A DNA stretch of 64,000 nucleotides, from the NCBI RefSeq assembly GCF_013114595.1, contig NZ_VTXE01000010.1, forward strand, positions 79,214-143,213, read 5' to 3'. The stretch comes from Vibrio sp. 99-8-1. Its GTDB lineage: Bacteria; Pseudomonadota; Gammaproteobacteria; Enterobacterales; Vibrionaceae. The notes below the pieces were generated by a model. That model was not told where the DNA came from. It made no database searches and saw only the letters and a list, made by a program, of their open reading frames with translations. The position numbers and the translations under genes are program-made. Positions 30,318-40,735 of this stretch are shown piece after piece. How positions within the stretch are numbered: the first letter of the stretch is position 1; each line of letters begins with the position of its first letter.

Positions 30318-31435
30318 GCCGCCGCTCCTAATGGCTGAGTGATGGAGTCATTATCAAGTGCATGACAATCGTCACTATGCCAACCAATACTATATTCTGC
30401 CCCAGGGGTAAAACTGGCCTCGTGGCTACGAGAGTTGGTTACTTTAACCACTAACTCTCCGATTTCTTCAACATCAATCACTAGCCTGTGGTGATCTCCA
30501 TGATAGATAAGCTCTTTCAGAGTACCTGTCACGATGTTGTTGCACTGATCTTGTTGAGGAGCGATGGAGATTTTCTCAGGTCGGATAGATAGCAGCGTTG
30601 TTTGGTGAGGTTGATTGACCGCAACGGCAGTAGCAAGAACGGTTTTACTGCCAACTTGAACCTTACAAGTCCCACTGTCTAGTGATTCAACCCGGCCTTT
30701 AATTTGGTTATTCTCACCAATAAACTGTGCGACAAATGCATTGCTTGGAGATTCATACAGCTCCGTCGGTGAGGCAAGCTGTTGCACTGCACCATTATTA
30801 AACACTGCGATTCTGTCTGACATGGTCAGAGCTTCATCTTGATCATGAGTGACATACAAAATGGTAATTCCCAGCTTTTCGTGCAGATGTTTTATTTCCA
30901 TCTGCATCTGCTCTCGAAGCTGTTTATCTAACGCTCCGAGGGGTTCGTCCATTAGCACCAATTTAGGTTCAAACACTAAGGCACGTGCCAGCGCGACACG
31001 CTGTTGTTGACCACCAGACAATTGTTTAGGGTAACGATTAGCAACATGATTTAGCTCAACCATGTTCAACGCATCCGCCACTTTAGCTTTTACTTGTTCG
31101 TCTGACATGTCGCGTACTTTAAGCGGAAAAGCGAGATTTTCTGCAATCGTCATGTGTGGAAATAGAGCGTAATTTTGGAACACCATACCAATATCACGTT
31201 TATGCGGAGCCAAATTGTTAACGGGAATACCGTCAATATAAATCTCTCCTCCCGTCGCCGTCTCAAAGCCTGCCAGCATCATTAAACAGGTCGTCTTCCC
31301 TGAGCCCGATGGACCAAGCATAGTGACAAACTCTCCCGGCTCAATTGCCAGATTAAAGTCCTTCACTACTAACGTTTCACCATCATAAGTCTTCTGCACA
31401 TGTTGGAAGCTGACGTATTCCTTTTGCAATGTCAT
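30314..31435 (-). CDS. ABC transporter ATPase, PotA-like
   Basis: A 373-residue ATPase of the polyamine/opine-type importer class. Walker A LGPSGSGKTT at about 39-48, the Q-loop QNYALFPHMT, signature LSGGQQQRVALARAL, Walker B LVLMDEPLGALD and switch His in YVTHDQDEAL are complete. A C-terminal TOBE domain (about 280-360) follows. It energises the two permeases encoded downstream. Its start is 16 bp after an 8-bp inverted repeat at 31451-31469. Confidence 0.92.
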   Translation of the reverse strand: MTLQKEYVSFQHVQKTYDGETLVVKDFNLAIEPGEFVTMLGPSGSGKTTCLMMLAGFETATGGEIYIDGIPVNNLAPHKRDIGMVFQNYALFPHMTIAENLAFPLKVRDMSDEQVKAKVADALNMVELNHVANRYPKQLSGGQQQRVALARALVFEPKLVLMDEPLGALDKQLREQMQMEIKHLHEKLGITILYVTHDQDEALTMSDRIAVFNNGAVQQLASPTELYESPSNAFVAQFIGENNQIKGRVESLDSGTCKVQVGSKTVLATAVAVNQPHQTTLLSIRPEKISIAPQQDQCNNIVTGTLKELIYHGDHHRLVIDVEEIGELVVKVTNSRSHEASFTPGAEYSIGWHSDDCHALDNDSITQPLGAAA

Positions 31436-31450
31436 TGGTCATCCCTTTTT

Positions 31451-31469
31451 ATTAAACCCTTGGTTTAAT
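31451..31469 (-). promoter_or_regulatory. Perfect inverted repeat before the transporter ATPase gene
   Basis: ATTAAACC-CTT-GGTTTAAT, an 8-bp perfect inverted repeat, lies 15 bp upstream of the ATPase start. It does not match the TTGTATA operator of the locus. It may be an operator or an RNA structure near the ribosome binding site. Confidence 0.45.
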
Positions 31470-31566
31470 CCAGATAAGTAAAAGACTTAACCTCATAATA
31501 AGCCGTTTACGTAACTGGATTAGGGCGGACAGCATGCCCGCCATACATTAGCGTCTGTTGATTACT

Positions 31567-32481
31567 TTATAATTTATACTTACTCAAATCTGGTCGAGTC
31601 GCTATCGACTGTTCAACTAAGGCAATCACTTCTGCTCGCTCCTTTCCTTTCAGCATTTGTCTCGGAGCTCGAACCTGCTCAGAGCCTCGAGCACACACCT
31701 GTTCGGCCAACTTAATGCACTGAACTAAGGTTGGGATGGTATCTAATCGAAGCAGCGGCAAGAACCAGCGGTAGATCTCTAACGCTTCCGCATATCGCCC
31801 TTGGCTAGCCAGTTTATAGATGGCGACCGATTCTGCTGGGAAAGCATTTGTTAAACCAGATATCCACCCCGTCGCACCTAACATAAGAGATTCTAGTGCA
31901 ATATCATCCACACCACTGAATACCGTAAAACGATCATCAAATCGATTATAAAGCTCTGTAATACGTCGTGTATCTGTTGTCGACTCTTTAACCGCTACAA
32001 TATTGTCACATTCAGCAAGCTGAGCCATAAGATCCAAATTAACATCAACACCATACGACACCGGGTTGTTGTAAATCATGATGGGCATCTCTGGTGTCGC
32101 TTGTGCTAATGTCTTGTAGTAATCCACGGTTTCACTATCAGAAGTACGATAAACCATGGCCGGCATGACCATACAACCGTCTACGCCGATCTTTAATGCG
32201 TCTTGCATATACTGAACAGCCGCGGTAGTTATCGACTCTGCTGTGCCCGCAATAAGAGGAACACGACCCGCGACGACTTCTTCTGCAGCGGTTAATATTT
32301 GGCGCTTCTCTTCAGGATAGAGAGCACAATTTTCCCCTACCGTGCCTAAACAGATAATGCCGTTAACACCGTCTTTAATTTGGTTATCAATAACGGTTTG
32401 AGTCGCATCTAGGTCAATGCTTTGATCACTTCGAAATTGAGTACTGACCGCTGGGTAGACACCTTTCCAATCAACTTTCAT
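31567..32481 (-). CDS. DapA-family lyase, probable 1-pyrroline-4-hydroxy-2-carboxylate deaminase
   Basis: A 304-residue class I aldolase-fold enzyme. The GTVGENCAL motif (the GTTGE of DapA), the Tyr of IMIYNNPVSYG and the Schiff-base Lys of IVAVKEST are present. In hydroxyproline catabolism a DapA-family member dehydrates and deaminates pyrroline-hydroxy-carboxylate to alpha-ketoglutarate semialdehyde, and the neighbouring genes supply the other steps. I use ATG 32481 with Shine-Dalgarno GGAAGGTAAG, not the in-frame ATG at 32526, because the operator at 32495-32511 would fall inside the longer version. Confidence 0.85.
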   Translation of the reverse strand: MKVDWKGVYPAVSTQFRSDQSIDLDATQTVIDNQIKDGVNGIICLGTVGENCALYPEEKRQILTAAEEVVAGRVPLIAGTAESITTAAVQYMQDALKIGVDGCMVMPAMVYRTSDSETVDYYKTLAQATPEMPIMIYNNPVSYGVDVNLDLMAQLAECDNIVAVKESTTDTRRITELYNRFDDRFTVFSGVDDIALESLMLGATGWISGLTNAFPAESVAIYKLASQGRYAEALEIYRWFLPLLRLDTIPTLVQCIKLAEQVCARGSEQVRAPRQMLKGKERAEVIALVEQSIATRPDLSKYKL

Positions 32482-32494
32482 TCTTACCTTCCAT

Positions 32495-32511
32495 TTGTAT
32501 ATTTTATGCAA
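32495..32511. promoter_or_regulatory. Hydroxyproline-locus operator, site 1
   Basis: TTGTATATTTTATGCAA, one mismatch from the palindrome TTGTATA-N3-TATACAA. It is 14 bp upstream of the DapA-family start. Likely bound by the GntR regulator at 38966. Confidence 0.65.
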
Positions 32512-32559
32512 TTTTAGAAAACACACTGAATGTTTCCCACAGTATTAGGGCAAACCCCG

Positions 32560-33525
32560 TTAAATAATTTGTTTTTGCTGAAGGATGAACTTCACTCCAG
32601 CGAGATCAGCAAGTGCGCTACCTACAGATTTGTATAATGTGATCTCTTGTGACGATGTTCGACCAGAGCAACGGCCTAAGCAGAGATCCGTTAATTCTCC
32701 TTTAATCTCCTGCTCAGAAAAAAGCCCCTCATCAATCGGAATCAACAAATCCCCTGCCTCGGCTAATACATTAATTTTACTATCAACGAACACCGACGCC
32801 CGAGACACGGTTTTACTATCACATTCACGTTTGTCTTGATCATGATTACCGATAAGATCGACATGGATACCCGAGTTAAGTTGATGCCCATCGAAAAGCG
32901 GCGTTTTTGAGCCTGTTGCACAGCAGATCATATCCGTAGCCATCAGATGTTCATCCACCGATTCAATAACGTTCACCTTATAACGTTTCTCTTCTGGCAA
33001 AGAGAGATATTCATGACCCGATTGAATTGCATCTACCGTCGACGCTGCCTTCTGTTTATCTCTTCCCCACACCATTACCTGTTTTAACGGTCTTACCGCC
33101 GCATAAGCCCACGCAATATAAGGCGCTAAGTTGCCCGTTCCACAGAGAATAAGGCTGGATGCGTCATCACGAGCTAAGTAATCCGCCGCCAGCGCCGAAG
33201 CAGCAGCCGTACGCCAATACGTTAACACCTTGCCATCCAACAACGCCAAAGGCTCACCATCGCTACGGTTAAACGCCAGTATTTTAGAAGAGAGACTGTC
33301 TTTGCCCTTAGTCATGTTGTTGGGAAAATAAGTAAACGCTTTAACGGTAATTAAACTCTCATTCCATGCTGGTAGAAGAGCAAACGCATCATAGTTTCCC
33401 TCTTCCAGTGGCATCACATTGCGTTGAGGAATTACCGCCTGTTCTTGATAAGTTTCACGCATAGAGCGAATCAAACCAGACATCGACAAACTCTCAACAA
33501 CTTGCTCTGCTTCTAGATAGATCAT
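32560..33525 (-). CDS. Ornithine cyclodeaminase/mu-crystallin family protein, probable 1-pyrroline-2-carboxylate reductase
   Basis: A 321-residue NAD(P)-binding protein with the family landmarks TYFPNNMTKGKDSLSSKIL (seen in parts), a Rossmann turn LCGTGNLAPYIAWA and DLIGNHDQDKRE. Some family members reduce 1-pyrroline-2-carboxylate to L-proline in trans-3-hydroxyproline pathways; others cyclise ornithine. The hydroxyproline setting favours the reductase, but a 3-hydroxyproline dehydratase is not encoded here. Start ATG 33525 has GGAGG at 7-base spacing. Same strand as the solute-binding protein gene, 66 bp downstream of it. Confidence 0.75.
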   Translation of the reverse strand: MIYLEAEQVVESLSMSGLIRSMRETYQEQAVIPQRNVMPLEEGNYDAFALLPAWNESLITVKAFTYFPNNMTKGKDSLSSKILAFNRSDGEPLALLDGKVLTYWRTAAASALAADYLARDDASSLILCGTGNLAPYIAWAYAAVRPLKQVMVWGRDKQKAASTVDAIQSGHEYLSLPEEKRYKVNVIESVDEHLMATDMICCATGSKTPLFDGHQLNSGIHVDLIGNHDQDKRECDSKTVSRASVFVDSKINVLAEAGDLLIPIDEGLFSEQEIKGELTDLCLGRCSGRTSSQEITLYKSVGSALADLAGVKFILQQKQII

Positions 33526-33591
33526 TTTGCCTCCAGCTTTACGTTTGGAGTGAGAGCAAGCCCACTCCAATTTTCTATTCGTTTTGCGGAT

Positions 33592-34671
33592 TTAGTTAAG
33601 CAACCAAGTGTTGAACTCTTCATTCAACTCATCTGCATAATCCGACCACCACTCATCATTAATCAAAAATGCATTGGTGAAGTTAGCAGGCGCTGTTGGC
33701 AGACTTGCTAAAGTCTCTTTGTTAATCAGCTTTGACGATGATTTACGCGTTGGGCCATAAGCAACATATTTTGCTTGGTCTGCCAATGGCTTAGTACCAG
33801 AAGAGAACTTAATGAACTCTAGCGCTAGCTTGGTATTTGGGCTGCCTTTTGGAATGGCCCAACCGTTCATATAACCGAGTTGATGATCCCAGATAATTTT
33901 GAATGGCTGACCTTCTTCTTTTGTTGCACTATGAATACGACCATTAAACGCCGAAGCCATGACCACCTCTTTGTCCGCCAACATTTGAGGAGGTTGCGCA
34001 CCGGTAGTCCACCAAATCACATCCGACTTGATGGTGTCTAACTTAGCAAATGCTCTTGCGCGACCTTCTGCTGTCTCTAACATTTCATACACCTCTTGTG
34101 GTGCAACGCCATCAGCTATCAATGCCCACTCAAGGTTACCTTGCGGCATTTTTTGTAATGCACGGCGGCCGGGATAGTTTGCTAGATCGAACAGGTCCGT
34201 TAGTTTACTTGGTGCAGATTTACCGTTAAACGCTTCTTCATTGATAGTCAGTACCGTCGAGACCACAATGGTATTAACAGCACACTCATGAATTGCACCC
34301 GGAATAAAATCTTTAGCCGCTGGGGTTCCGTCAGATCCCGCAGGTAAAATGCTTGGGTCGACCGTTTCAAGTAGCCCTTCAGCACAACCACGGACAATGT
34401 CGGGCTTATCGAGAGAAACTAAGTCCCAACGCACTTTATTCGCTTCGACTTGCGCTTTAATTTCTGCAAGACCACCACTAAAGTCTTCTGAGACAAGCTC
34501 TACACCTGTCTCTTCAATGAAGGGTTTGTGGTACGCCTCTACTTGGCTCTTAGTAAATGCCCCGCCCCATGAAACAACGGTCAACTGTTGCTCTGAGTAT
34601 GCTGCACTAGATGTTCCTAACAGCATTCCAGATACCAAAAGTGCAAGTGAAGTGGATGTCTTTCTTGACAT
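33592..34671 (-). CDS. ABC transporter periplasmic solute-binding protein, PotD-like
   Basis: A 359-residue periplasmic protein with a signal peptide (MSRKTSTSLALLVSGMLLG..., cleavage near residue 26). The mature start LTVVSWGGAFTKSQVEAYHKPF is typical of PotD/opine-type binding proteins. It should capture the transported substrate and hand it to the PotB/PotC-like permeases encoded downstream. ATG 34671 follows AAGGAG. It is the first gene after operator site 2 (34784-34800), ahead of the reductase, DapA-family and transporter genes. Confidence 0.88.
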   Translation of the reverse strand: MSRKTSTSLALLVSGMLLGTSSAAYSEQQLTVVSWGGAFTKSQVEAYHKPFIEETGVELVSEDFSGGLAEIKAQVEANKVRWDLVSLDKPDIVRGCAEGLLETVDPSILPAGSDGTPAAKDFIPGAIHECAVNTIVVSTVLTINEEAFNGKSAPSKLTDLFDLANYPGRRALQKMPQGNLEWALIADGVAPQEVYEMLETAEGRARAFAKLDTIKSDVIWWTTGAQPPQMLADKEVVMASAFNGRIHSATKEEGQPFKIIWDHQLGYMNGWAIPKGSPNTKLALEFIKFSSGTKPLADQAKYVAYGPTRKSSSKLINKETLASLPTAPANFTNAFLINDEWWSDYADELNEEFNTWLLN

Positions 34672-34783
34672 GATGTTGTGCTCCTTTTTTGTTGTCTTAT
34701 CGGGACACTCCCGAATTTATAGACGCCTGGATACCGCTGTTAGGCATCGTTATATAATTTAACTTTTTATTAACATAATGCAC

Positions 34784-34800
34784 TTGTATATTTTATACAA
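34784..34800. promoter_or_regulatory. Hydroxyproline-locus operator, site 2 (perfect palindrome)
   Basis: TTGTATATTTTATACAA, a perfect 7-3-7 palindrome, 113 bp upstream of the solute-binding protein gene. The best of four similar sites in the locus. Confidence 0.75.
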
Positions 34801-34819
34801 TATTTAATTTCAAAAAAAT

Positions 34820-36085
34820 TTAACAAAAGCGATCTAGCTTAAACGGTGAAAGATTAACCACTGTTTTTTGCTGGTTAATAAGCTGGCTAATCAAATCGGC
34901 AGTGACTGCGGCTTGAGTAAGGCCAAGATGTTGATGCCCTAGAGAAAACAGAATCTGACCCGTTTTATCCTGATCAATAATAGGCAATGAATCGGGCAGT
35001 GAAGGACGATTACCCATCCAAGTTTCCCCCATTTCTGTAAAATCGATATCGTCAGTTAATACCTCTTTAGCCAACCCTTTTAGCATTTTTGCTCGCTTAT
35101 AATTAGCCGGAGAATCGAGGGCAGCATACTCCACCGTTCCAGCTAGGCGTAACCCCTTCTCCATTGGAGTCATGATAAATTTCCTGTCAGCGGAACTGAT
35201 TGGAAAGGGTAATAACTGTTTTAATTTAGGCATCATAAGATGATAACCACGCTCTGCCTGAAGAGGGATAGAAATACCGGTAATCTTTTTGACTAATGGC
35301 ACAGATTCCGCCCCACATGCCACCACAGTATAGTTCGTCGAGTGAGTATCATTTTGTGTAACCACCACGCCGCCGTCAGAGTAAGAGTAGGCATCAGTTA
35401 CATCTTCATTTAGCCACACGCCACCCAACTCAATAAAACAACGCTTTAGCTCAAGGCACAGTGTATAAGGGTTCAAGCTATGGGACGTGTCAGGAAAAAA
35501 CACTCCGAATTTTACCTTATCAGAAAGATTTGGTACTTGTTGGTGCAGTTTATCCGCCTGCCAAACTTGATAGCGAACTCCCCGACTGTCTAACGCTTTA
35601 AGCGTCGTTTGATAACTGCCAAATAGTTTGTCACTTTCAAAGCAAAGCAGAGATCCTTTGTGAATAATCAGCTGAGACAGCCCAACTTGTTCAAGCAATA
35701 ACTGCCAACTTTTCATTGCATGAGAATTAAGTTCCGTTAATGCTTGTGTAGCATGTTCGGTTGGAGACTTCCTCGCTTTCGACAAAAAATGAAGCATCCA
35801 GCCAGCGGTTTTAGGCAGATCTTGAAAACGAATTGAAACAGGGCTTGTCGTAGAAAGTAACATCTTGGGTAATTGAGGAAGTAAGCTCGGCGTCGCCAAT
35901 GGAAAAACCTGTTCAGTGGCAAAATGACCCGCATTGCCTTTTGAACATTTTTCAGCCGCATCAGCACGTTCAAACAGCGTAACTCTTTTGCCTTCTAACT
36001 GAAGCTTTAGAGCGATACATAAGCCAATTACTCCCGCTCCAATTACTGCAACCTTGGTGTCGTCTGATGAAATATTGTTCACCAT
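34820..36085 (-). CDS. FAD-dependent D-amino-acid dehydrogenase, probable cis-4-hydroxy-D-proline dehydrogenase
   Basis: A 421-residue DAO-family flavoprotein. The FAD-binding GxGxxG occurs as VAVIGAGVIGLCIALKL near residue 15, followed by an acidic strand end in VTLFERAD; the C-terminal GHQHLGLTQAA closes the FAD fold. It resembles DadA. In this pathway it would oxidise cis-4-hydroxy-D-proline, formed by the epimerase, to 1-pyrroline-4-hydroxy-2-carboxylate, passing electrons to the respiratory chain. ATG 36085 has AGGGAG at good spacing. Divergent from the epimerase gene. Confidence 0.87.
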   Translation of the reverse strand: MVNNISSDDTKVAVIGAGVIGLCIALKLQLEGKRVTLFERADAAEKCSKGNAGHFATEQVFPLATPSLLPQLPKMLLSTTSPVSIRFQDLPKTAGWMLHFLSKARKSPTEHATQALTELNSHAMKSWQLLLEQVGLSQLIIHKGSLLCFESDKLFGSYQTTLKALDSRGVRYQVWQADKLHQQVPNLSDKVKFGVFFPDTSHSLNPYTLCLELKRCFIELGGVWLNEDVTDAYSYSDGGVVVTQNDTHSTNYTVVACGAESVPLVKKITGISIPLQAERGYHLMMPKLKQLLPFPISSADRKFIMTPMEKGLRLAGTVEYAALDSPANYKRAKMLKGLAKEVLTDDIDFTEMGETWMGNRPSLPDSLPIIDQDKTGQILFSLGHQHLGLTQAAVTADLISQLINQQKTVVNLSPFKLDRFC

Positions 36086-36118
36086 TATTTTGCTCCCTAT
36101 CACGTTTACCGTATAAAA

Positions 36119-36135
36119 TTGTATAAAATATACTT
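36119..36135. promoter_or_regulatory. Hydroxyproline-locus operator, site 3 (divergent promoter region)
   Basis: TTGTATAAAATATACTT matches TTGTATA-N3-TATACAA except for the last two bases. It lies in the 110-bp gap between the divergent dehydrogenase and epimerase genes and could control both. A further GTATAAAATT half-repeat begins at 36111. Confidence 0.6.
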
Positions 36136-36195
36136 AACATTACGATAACATTCAAATCCAGCACTACAACTAATTTCATGATCAAGGAGCGAGAA

Positions 36196-37197
36196 ATGAG
36201 ACAAGGCACTTTCTTTTGTATTGATGCTCATACCTGTGGAAACCCAGTTAGACTGGTTGCGGGGGGAGTGCCACCGCTAGTGGGTAATACCATGAGTGAA
36301 AAACGTCAGTACTTTCTAAAAAACTACGATTGGATTCGTCAGGCTTTAATGTTTGAGCCTCGTGGTCATGCCATGATGTCTGGGTCAGTTGTACTTCCGC
36401 CGTGCAGTGACAACGCTGATGCGTCAATACTCTTTATCGAAACCAGTGGCTGCCTGCCAATGTGTGGCCACGGAACAATTGGCACCGTCACATCCGCTTT
36501 AGAGCACAAACTCATCACCCCAAAACAGGAAGGCAAGCTCATTTTAGATGTCCCAGCCGGTCAAATAGAGGTCCACTATCAACAAAAAGGAGATAAGGTG
36601 ACCTCAGTTAAGATCTTTAACATTGCCGCCTACCTCGCCCATCAAGACATTACCGTTGATATTGAAGGCCTTGGCACCATCACTGTTGATGTTGCTTACG
36701 GGGGCAATTTCTATGTCATCGTTGACCCACAAGATAATTATCTAGGGCTAGAGCACTATAGTTCAGACCAAATATTGATGCATAGTCCTAAGGTGAGAGA
36801 AGCGGTCTCTAATGTTGTGGAATGCATCCACCCAGATGATCCAACGGTTTGTGGTGTCTCACACGTATTATGGACAGGCACGCCAACTCAACCGGAGGCG
36901 ATCGCTAAAAATGCCGTTTTCTATGGAGAAAAAGCCCTCGACCGCTCCCCGTGTGGTACAGGAACCAGTGCCAGAATGGCGCAGTGGCACGCCAAAGGAA
37001 AACTCAAAGTAGGAGAAGATTTCGTCCATGAAAGCATCATAGGCAGCTTATTTACTGGTCGTATCGAAGACACCACCGAAGTTAACGGTAACGTTGCCAT
37101 TCTACCTAGCATAGAGGGGTGGGCCCACGTTACCGGTCACAATACAATCTGGGTCGATGATCAAGACCCTTACGCACATGGATTTGAGCTAAAATAA
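36196..37197 (+). CDS. 4-hydroxyproline 2-epimerase (proline racemase family)
   Basis: A 333-residue cofactor-independent epimerase that inverts C2 of trans-4-hydroxy-L-proline to the cis-D form. Both active-site cysteines of the family are kept: Cys in LPMCGHGTIG near residue 90 and Cys in DRSPCGTGTSARMA near 255. Members that dehydrate trans-3-hydroxyproline have Thr at the second position, so this is an epimerase or racemase. The opening DAHTCGNPVRLVAGG is typical of the hydroxyproline subgroup. Start ATG 36196 has AAGGAG at 6-base spacing; the in-frame ATG at 36178 lacks one. The next gene follows by 12 bp. Confidence 0.9.
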   Translation: MRQGTFFCIDAHTCGNPVRLVAGGVPPLVGNTMSEKRQYFLKNYDWIRQALMFEPRGHAMMSGSVVLPPCSDNADASILFIETSGCLPMCGHGTIGTVTSALEHKLITPKQEGKLILDVPAGQIEVHYQQKGDKVTSVKIFNIAAYLAHQDITVDIEGLGTITVDVAYGGNFYVIVDPQDNYLGLEHYSSDQILMHSPKVREAVSNVVECIHPDDPTVCGVSHVLWTGTPTQPEAIAKNAVFYGEKALDRSPCGTGTSARMAQWHAKGKLKVGEDFVHESIIGSLFTGRIEDTTEVNGNVAILPSIEGWAHVTGHNTIWVDDQDPYAHGFELK

Positions 37198-38724
<1,527 letters not shown>

Positions 38725-38918
38725 CTATCTGTTGTTAGCTGTCTGTTTTTAACTCTCTGTTGTTAATTGCCGGTGAATTGCCACGACATGCGTACAAAAT
38801 ATGAGCAATGGCTTTTTTCAGCCGATGGAAATCGAAAGGTTGGTTATAGTAACCATATGACCTAGCGCCCAAATTGCTGAGTTACTTATAGCATGAGGGT
38901 CGCAATCTATGGCTAAAA

Positions 38919-38935
38919 TAGTATATTGAATACAA
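38919..38935. promoter_or_regulatory. Hydroxyproline-locus operator, site 4 (GntR gene leader)
   Basis: TAGTATATTGAATACAA has one mismatch in each half of the TTGTATA-N3-TATACAA palindrome. It lies 30 bp upstream of the gntR-type gene and suggests autoregulation. Confidence 0.6.
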
Positions 38936-38965
38936 TATTAAAAATTCCTATAGTTGGAGAGGTGG

Positions 38966-39631
38966 ATGTCACAAAAGCCTGTGTTTAAAACTCGTACCCA
39001 ATTAGTTGAAGAAGCCATTCGCAGTAAAATTCTTAAAGGGGAGCTTAAAACTGGTCAACCTTTAAGACAAGACGCCTTGGCAAAAGAGTTCAATGTAAGT
39101 CGTATTCCTGTGCGTGAAGCCTTAATGCAGCTTGAAGCACAAGGCTTAGTCAGTTTTGAGGCTCACAAAGGGGCTACCGTGACGGAACTGTCACCGGATA
39201 AGATCAACGAACTGTTTGAGTTACGAGCCGTTGTTGAATGCCATATTCTCGAACGTGCAATCCAGAACATGACGAGTGATGATCTCGAACGTGCCAACCA
39301 GATACGTCAGCACTTTGATGAACTGGTCAGCCGAGGTGATGAAGTCGAAGAGTGGAGCAACCATAACTATGAATTACACAAAGCACTCTACTCGCCTGCG
39401 AATATGCCTGAAACTATGGATGTCATCTATAACTTAAATACCAAGTGTGACCGCTACATTCGCATGCAACTGCTGTTTACCGAAGGAACGGAAAAAGCAG
39501 ATAAGGAGCATATGGCGCTACTAGAAATGTGTAGAAACCGCGATATTGAAGGAGCAAAATATGTGCTTAAAAAGCACATATTAGAAGCAGGTGCCGCCAT
39601 ACGTGATCTGCTAGTGGAACGGCAAAAATAG
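38966..39631 (+). CDS. GntR-family (FadR/FCD subfamily) regulator of the hydroxyproline locus
   Basis: A 221-residue regulator. Residues 8-75 form the winged helix with LRQDALAKEFNVSRIPVREALMQLEAQGLV (in segments), and residues 85-210 an all-helical FCD effector domain with metal-type His and Asp positions. It sits next to and on the same strand as the catabolic genes. FCD regulators often repress catabolic operons until the substrate is present. The four palindromes in the locus, including one before its own start, are its most likely targets. Start ATG 38966 has GGAGAGG upstream. Confidence 0.88.
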   Translation: MSQKPVFKTRTQLVEEAIRSKILKGELKTGQPLRQDALAKEFNVSRIPVREALMQLEAQGLVSFEAHKGATVTELSPDKINELFELRAVVECHILERAIQNMTSDDLERANQIRQHFDELVSRGDEVEEWSNHNYELHKALYSPANMPETMDVIYNLNTKCDRYIRMQLLFTEGTEKADKEHMALLEMCRNRDIEGAKYVLKKHILEAGAAIRDLLVERQK

Positions 39632-39687
39632 ACCATATTTTGCGTGTTACTTCTGCTAGATAGCATCGGATAAAGTATAAAACCATA

Positions 39688-39711
39688 GGGCTCTGATACA
39701 GAGCCTTATTT
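39688..39711 (+). terminator. Terminator after the gntR-type gene
   Basis: AGGGCTCTG, ATA, CAGAGCCTT: a 7-bp core stem (GGCTCTG) with T-rich tail. Confidence 0.75.
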
Positions 39712-39749
39712 GATTGCTCAAACATTTTGTATTGGTGGCGTTAGACCCA

Positions 39750-40535
39750 TCAACGCAAACGAATTTTGTACTGTTCAGGCGTCTCTCCTGAGTACTTTTT
39801 AAACATAGCTATAAAAGGGCTAGCTTGCTGATAACCTAACGTGAGCGCCACCTCTTTAACCGACATACCTGATTTGAGTAGAGTCATCGAGTGCAAATAT
39901 CTCGCTCTTATCCGCCACTCAGTAAAACTCATGGTCAATTCTTGCTGGCAATATCTAGCTAACGTTCTCTCTGTAGTGTGCACTTTCGCCGCCCACTCCT
40001 TTAAGCTAGTGTTGTCCGTAGGGTTCTCTTCTAATACCGACAAAATCGGTCGCAGTAATTTATGATCGCTACTCGGTAAAAAGTGTTGTTGCTGTTGACA
40101 CAACGCAAGTTGATCAAGCAGGACGTTCGCTAAGCGTTGATCTGGTATCGATTTAGCCACCGTTATTTGTCGTTGTCGAAAGTCATCAATAATGGCCGAA
40201 ACAATCGCTGAAATAGACAGTAAACAAGTATGCGTTGGCATATCGACAATCTTGCTTGGAGCAATGTTCAAGGAACAGTAAATAAGAGGTCGTTTGTTAT
40301 AGTTACAATGAGCCACTCCCGGTGGTATCCAGATCGCTAAGTGGGGAGGCGCAATATAGCGCGTCTCTTCTGCTTTAAGTTCAAGAGTTCCACCAGAAAC
40401 AATCTGCAATTGACCCCAATGATGCGAATGCAACCGTGTTTCGGTATTTTCTCTAAATGCGTCAAAATTAAAAAACAGCTCTGATGGCGGTGAATCAATC
40501 GTTAACGAAGGATGTACAAACGGCGATGCTTTCAT
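39750..40535 (-). CDS. AraC-family transcriptional regulator with cupin sensor
   Basis: A 261-residue regulator. An N-terminal cupin domain carries HSHHWGQLQIVSGGTLELKAE and PPGVAHCNYN, and the C-terminal AraC domain (about residues 160-258) has two helix-turn-helices, LKEWAAKVHTTERTLARYCQ and MSVKEVALTLGYQQASPFIAMFKK (in segments). The layout matches NimR/YeaM-type regulators, which control adjacent exporters, but no such gene is next to it. It converges on the gntR-type gene. The ligand is unknown. Confidence 0.85.
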   Translation of the reverse strand: MKASPFVHPSLTIDSPPSELFFNFDAFRENTETRLHSHHWGQLQIVSGGTLELKAEETRYIAPPHLAIWIPPGVAHCNYNKRPLIYCSLNIAPSKIVDMPTHTCLLSISAIVSAIIDDFRQRQITVAKSIPDQRLANVLLDQLALCQQQQHFLPSSDHKLLRPILSVLEENPTDNTSLKEWAAKVHTTERTLARYCQQELTMSFTEWRIRARYLHSMTLLKSGMSVKEVALTLGYQQASPFIAMFKKYSGETPEQYKIRLR

Positions 40536-40735
40536 GGGCTAAAACACTGTCATTGACGGATTAACACAATATATCTCAAATAAGATCATAGCGGCAATAG
40601 CTACTTGCTCTGCTCTGCTCTGCGCATAAGGTTGACTCGAAATAGAGCGATCATTATCTTTTTTTACTTTTGTTGAAATTAAATCAGAGTTACTTTGTTC
40701 TTATCTGATACAAATACTTAAAATGGATAATTGAT

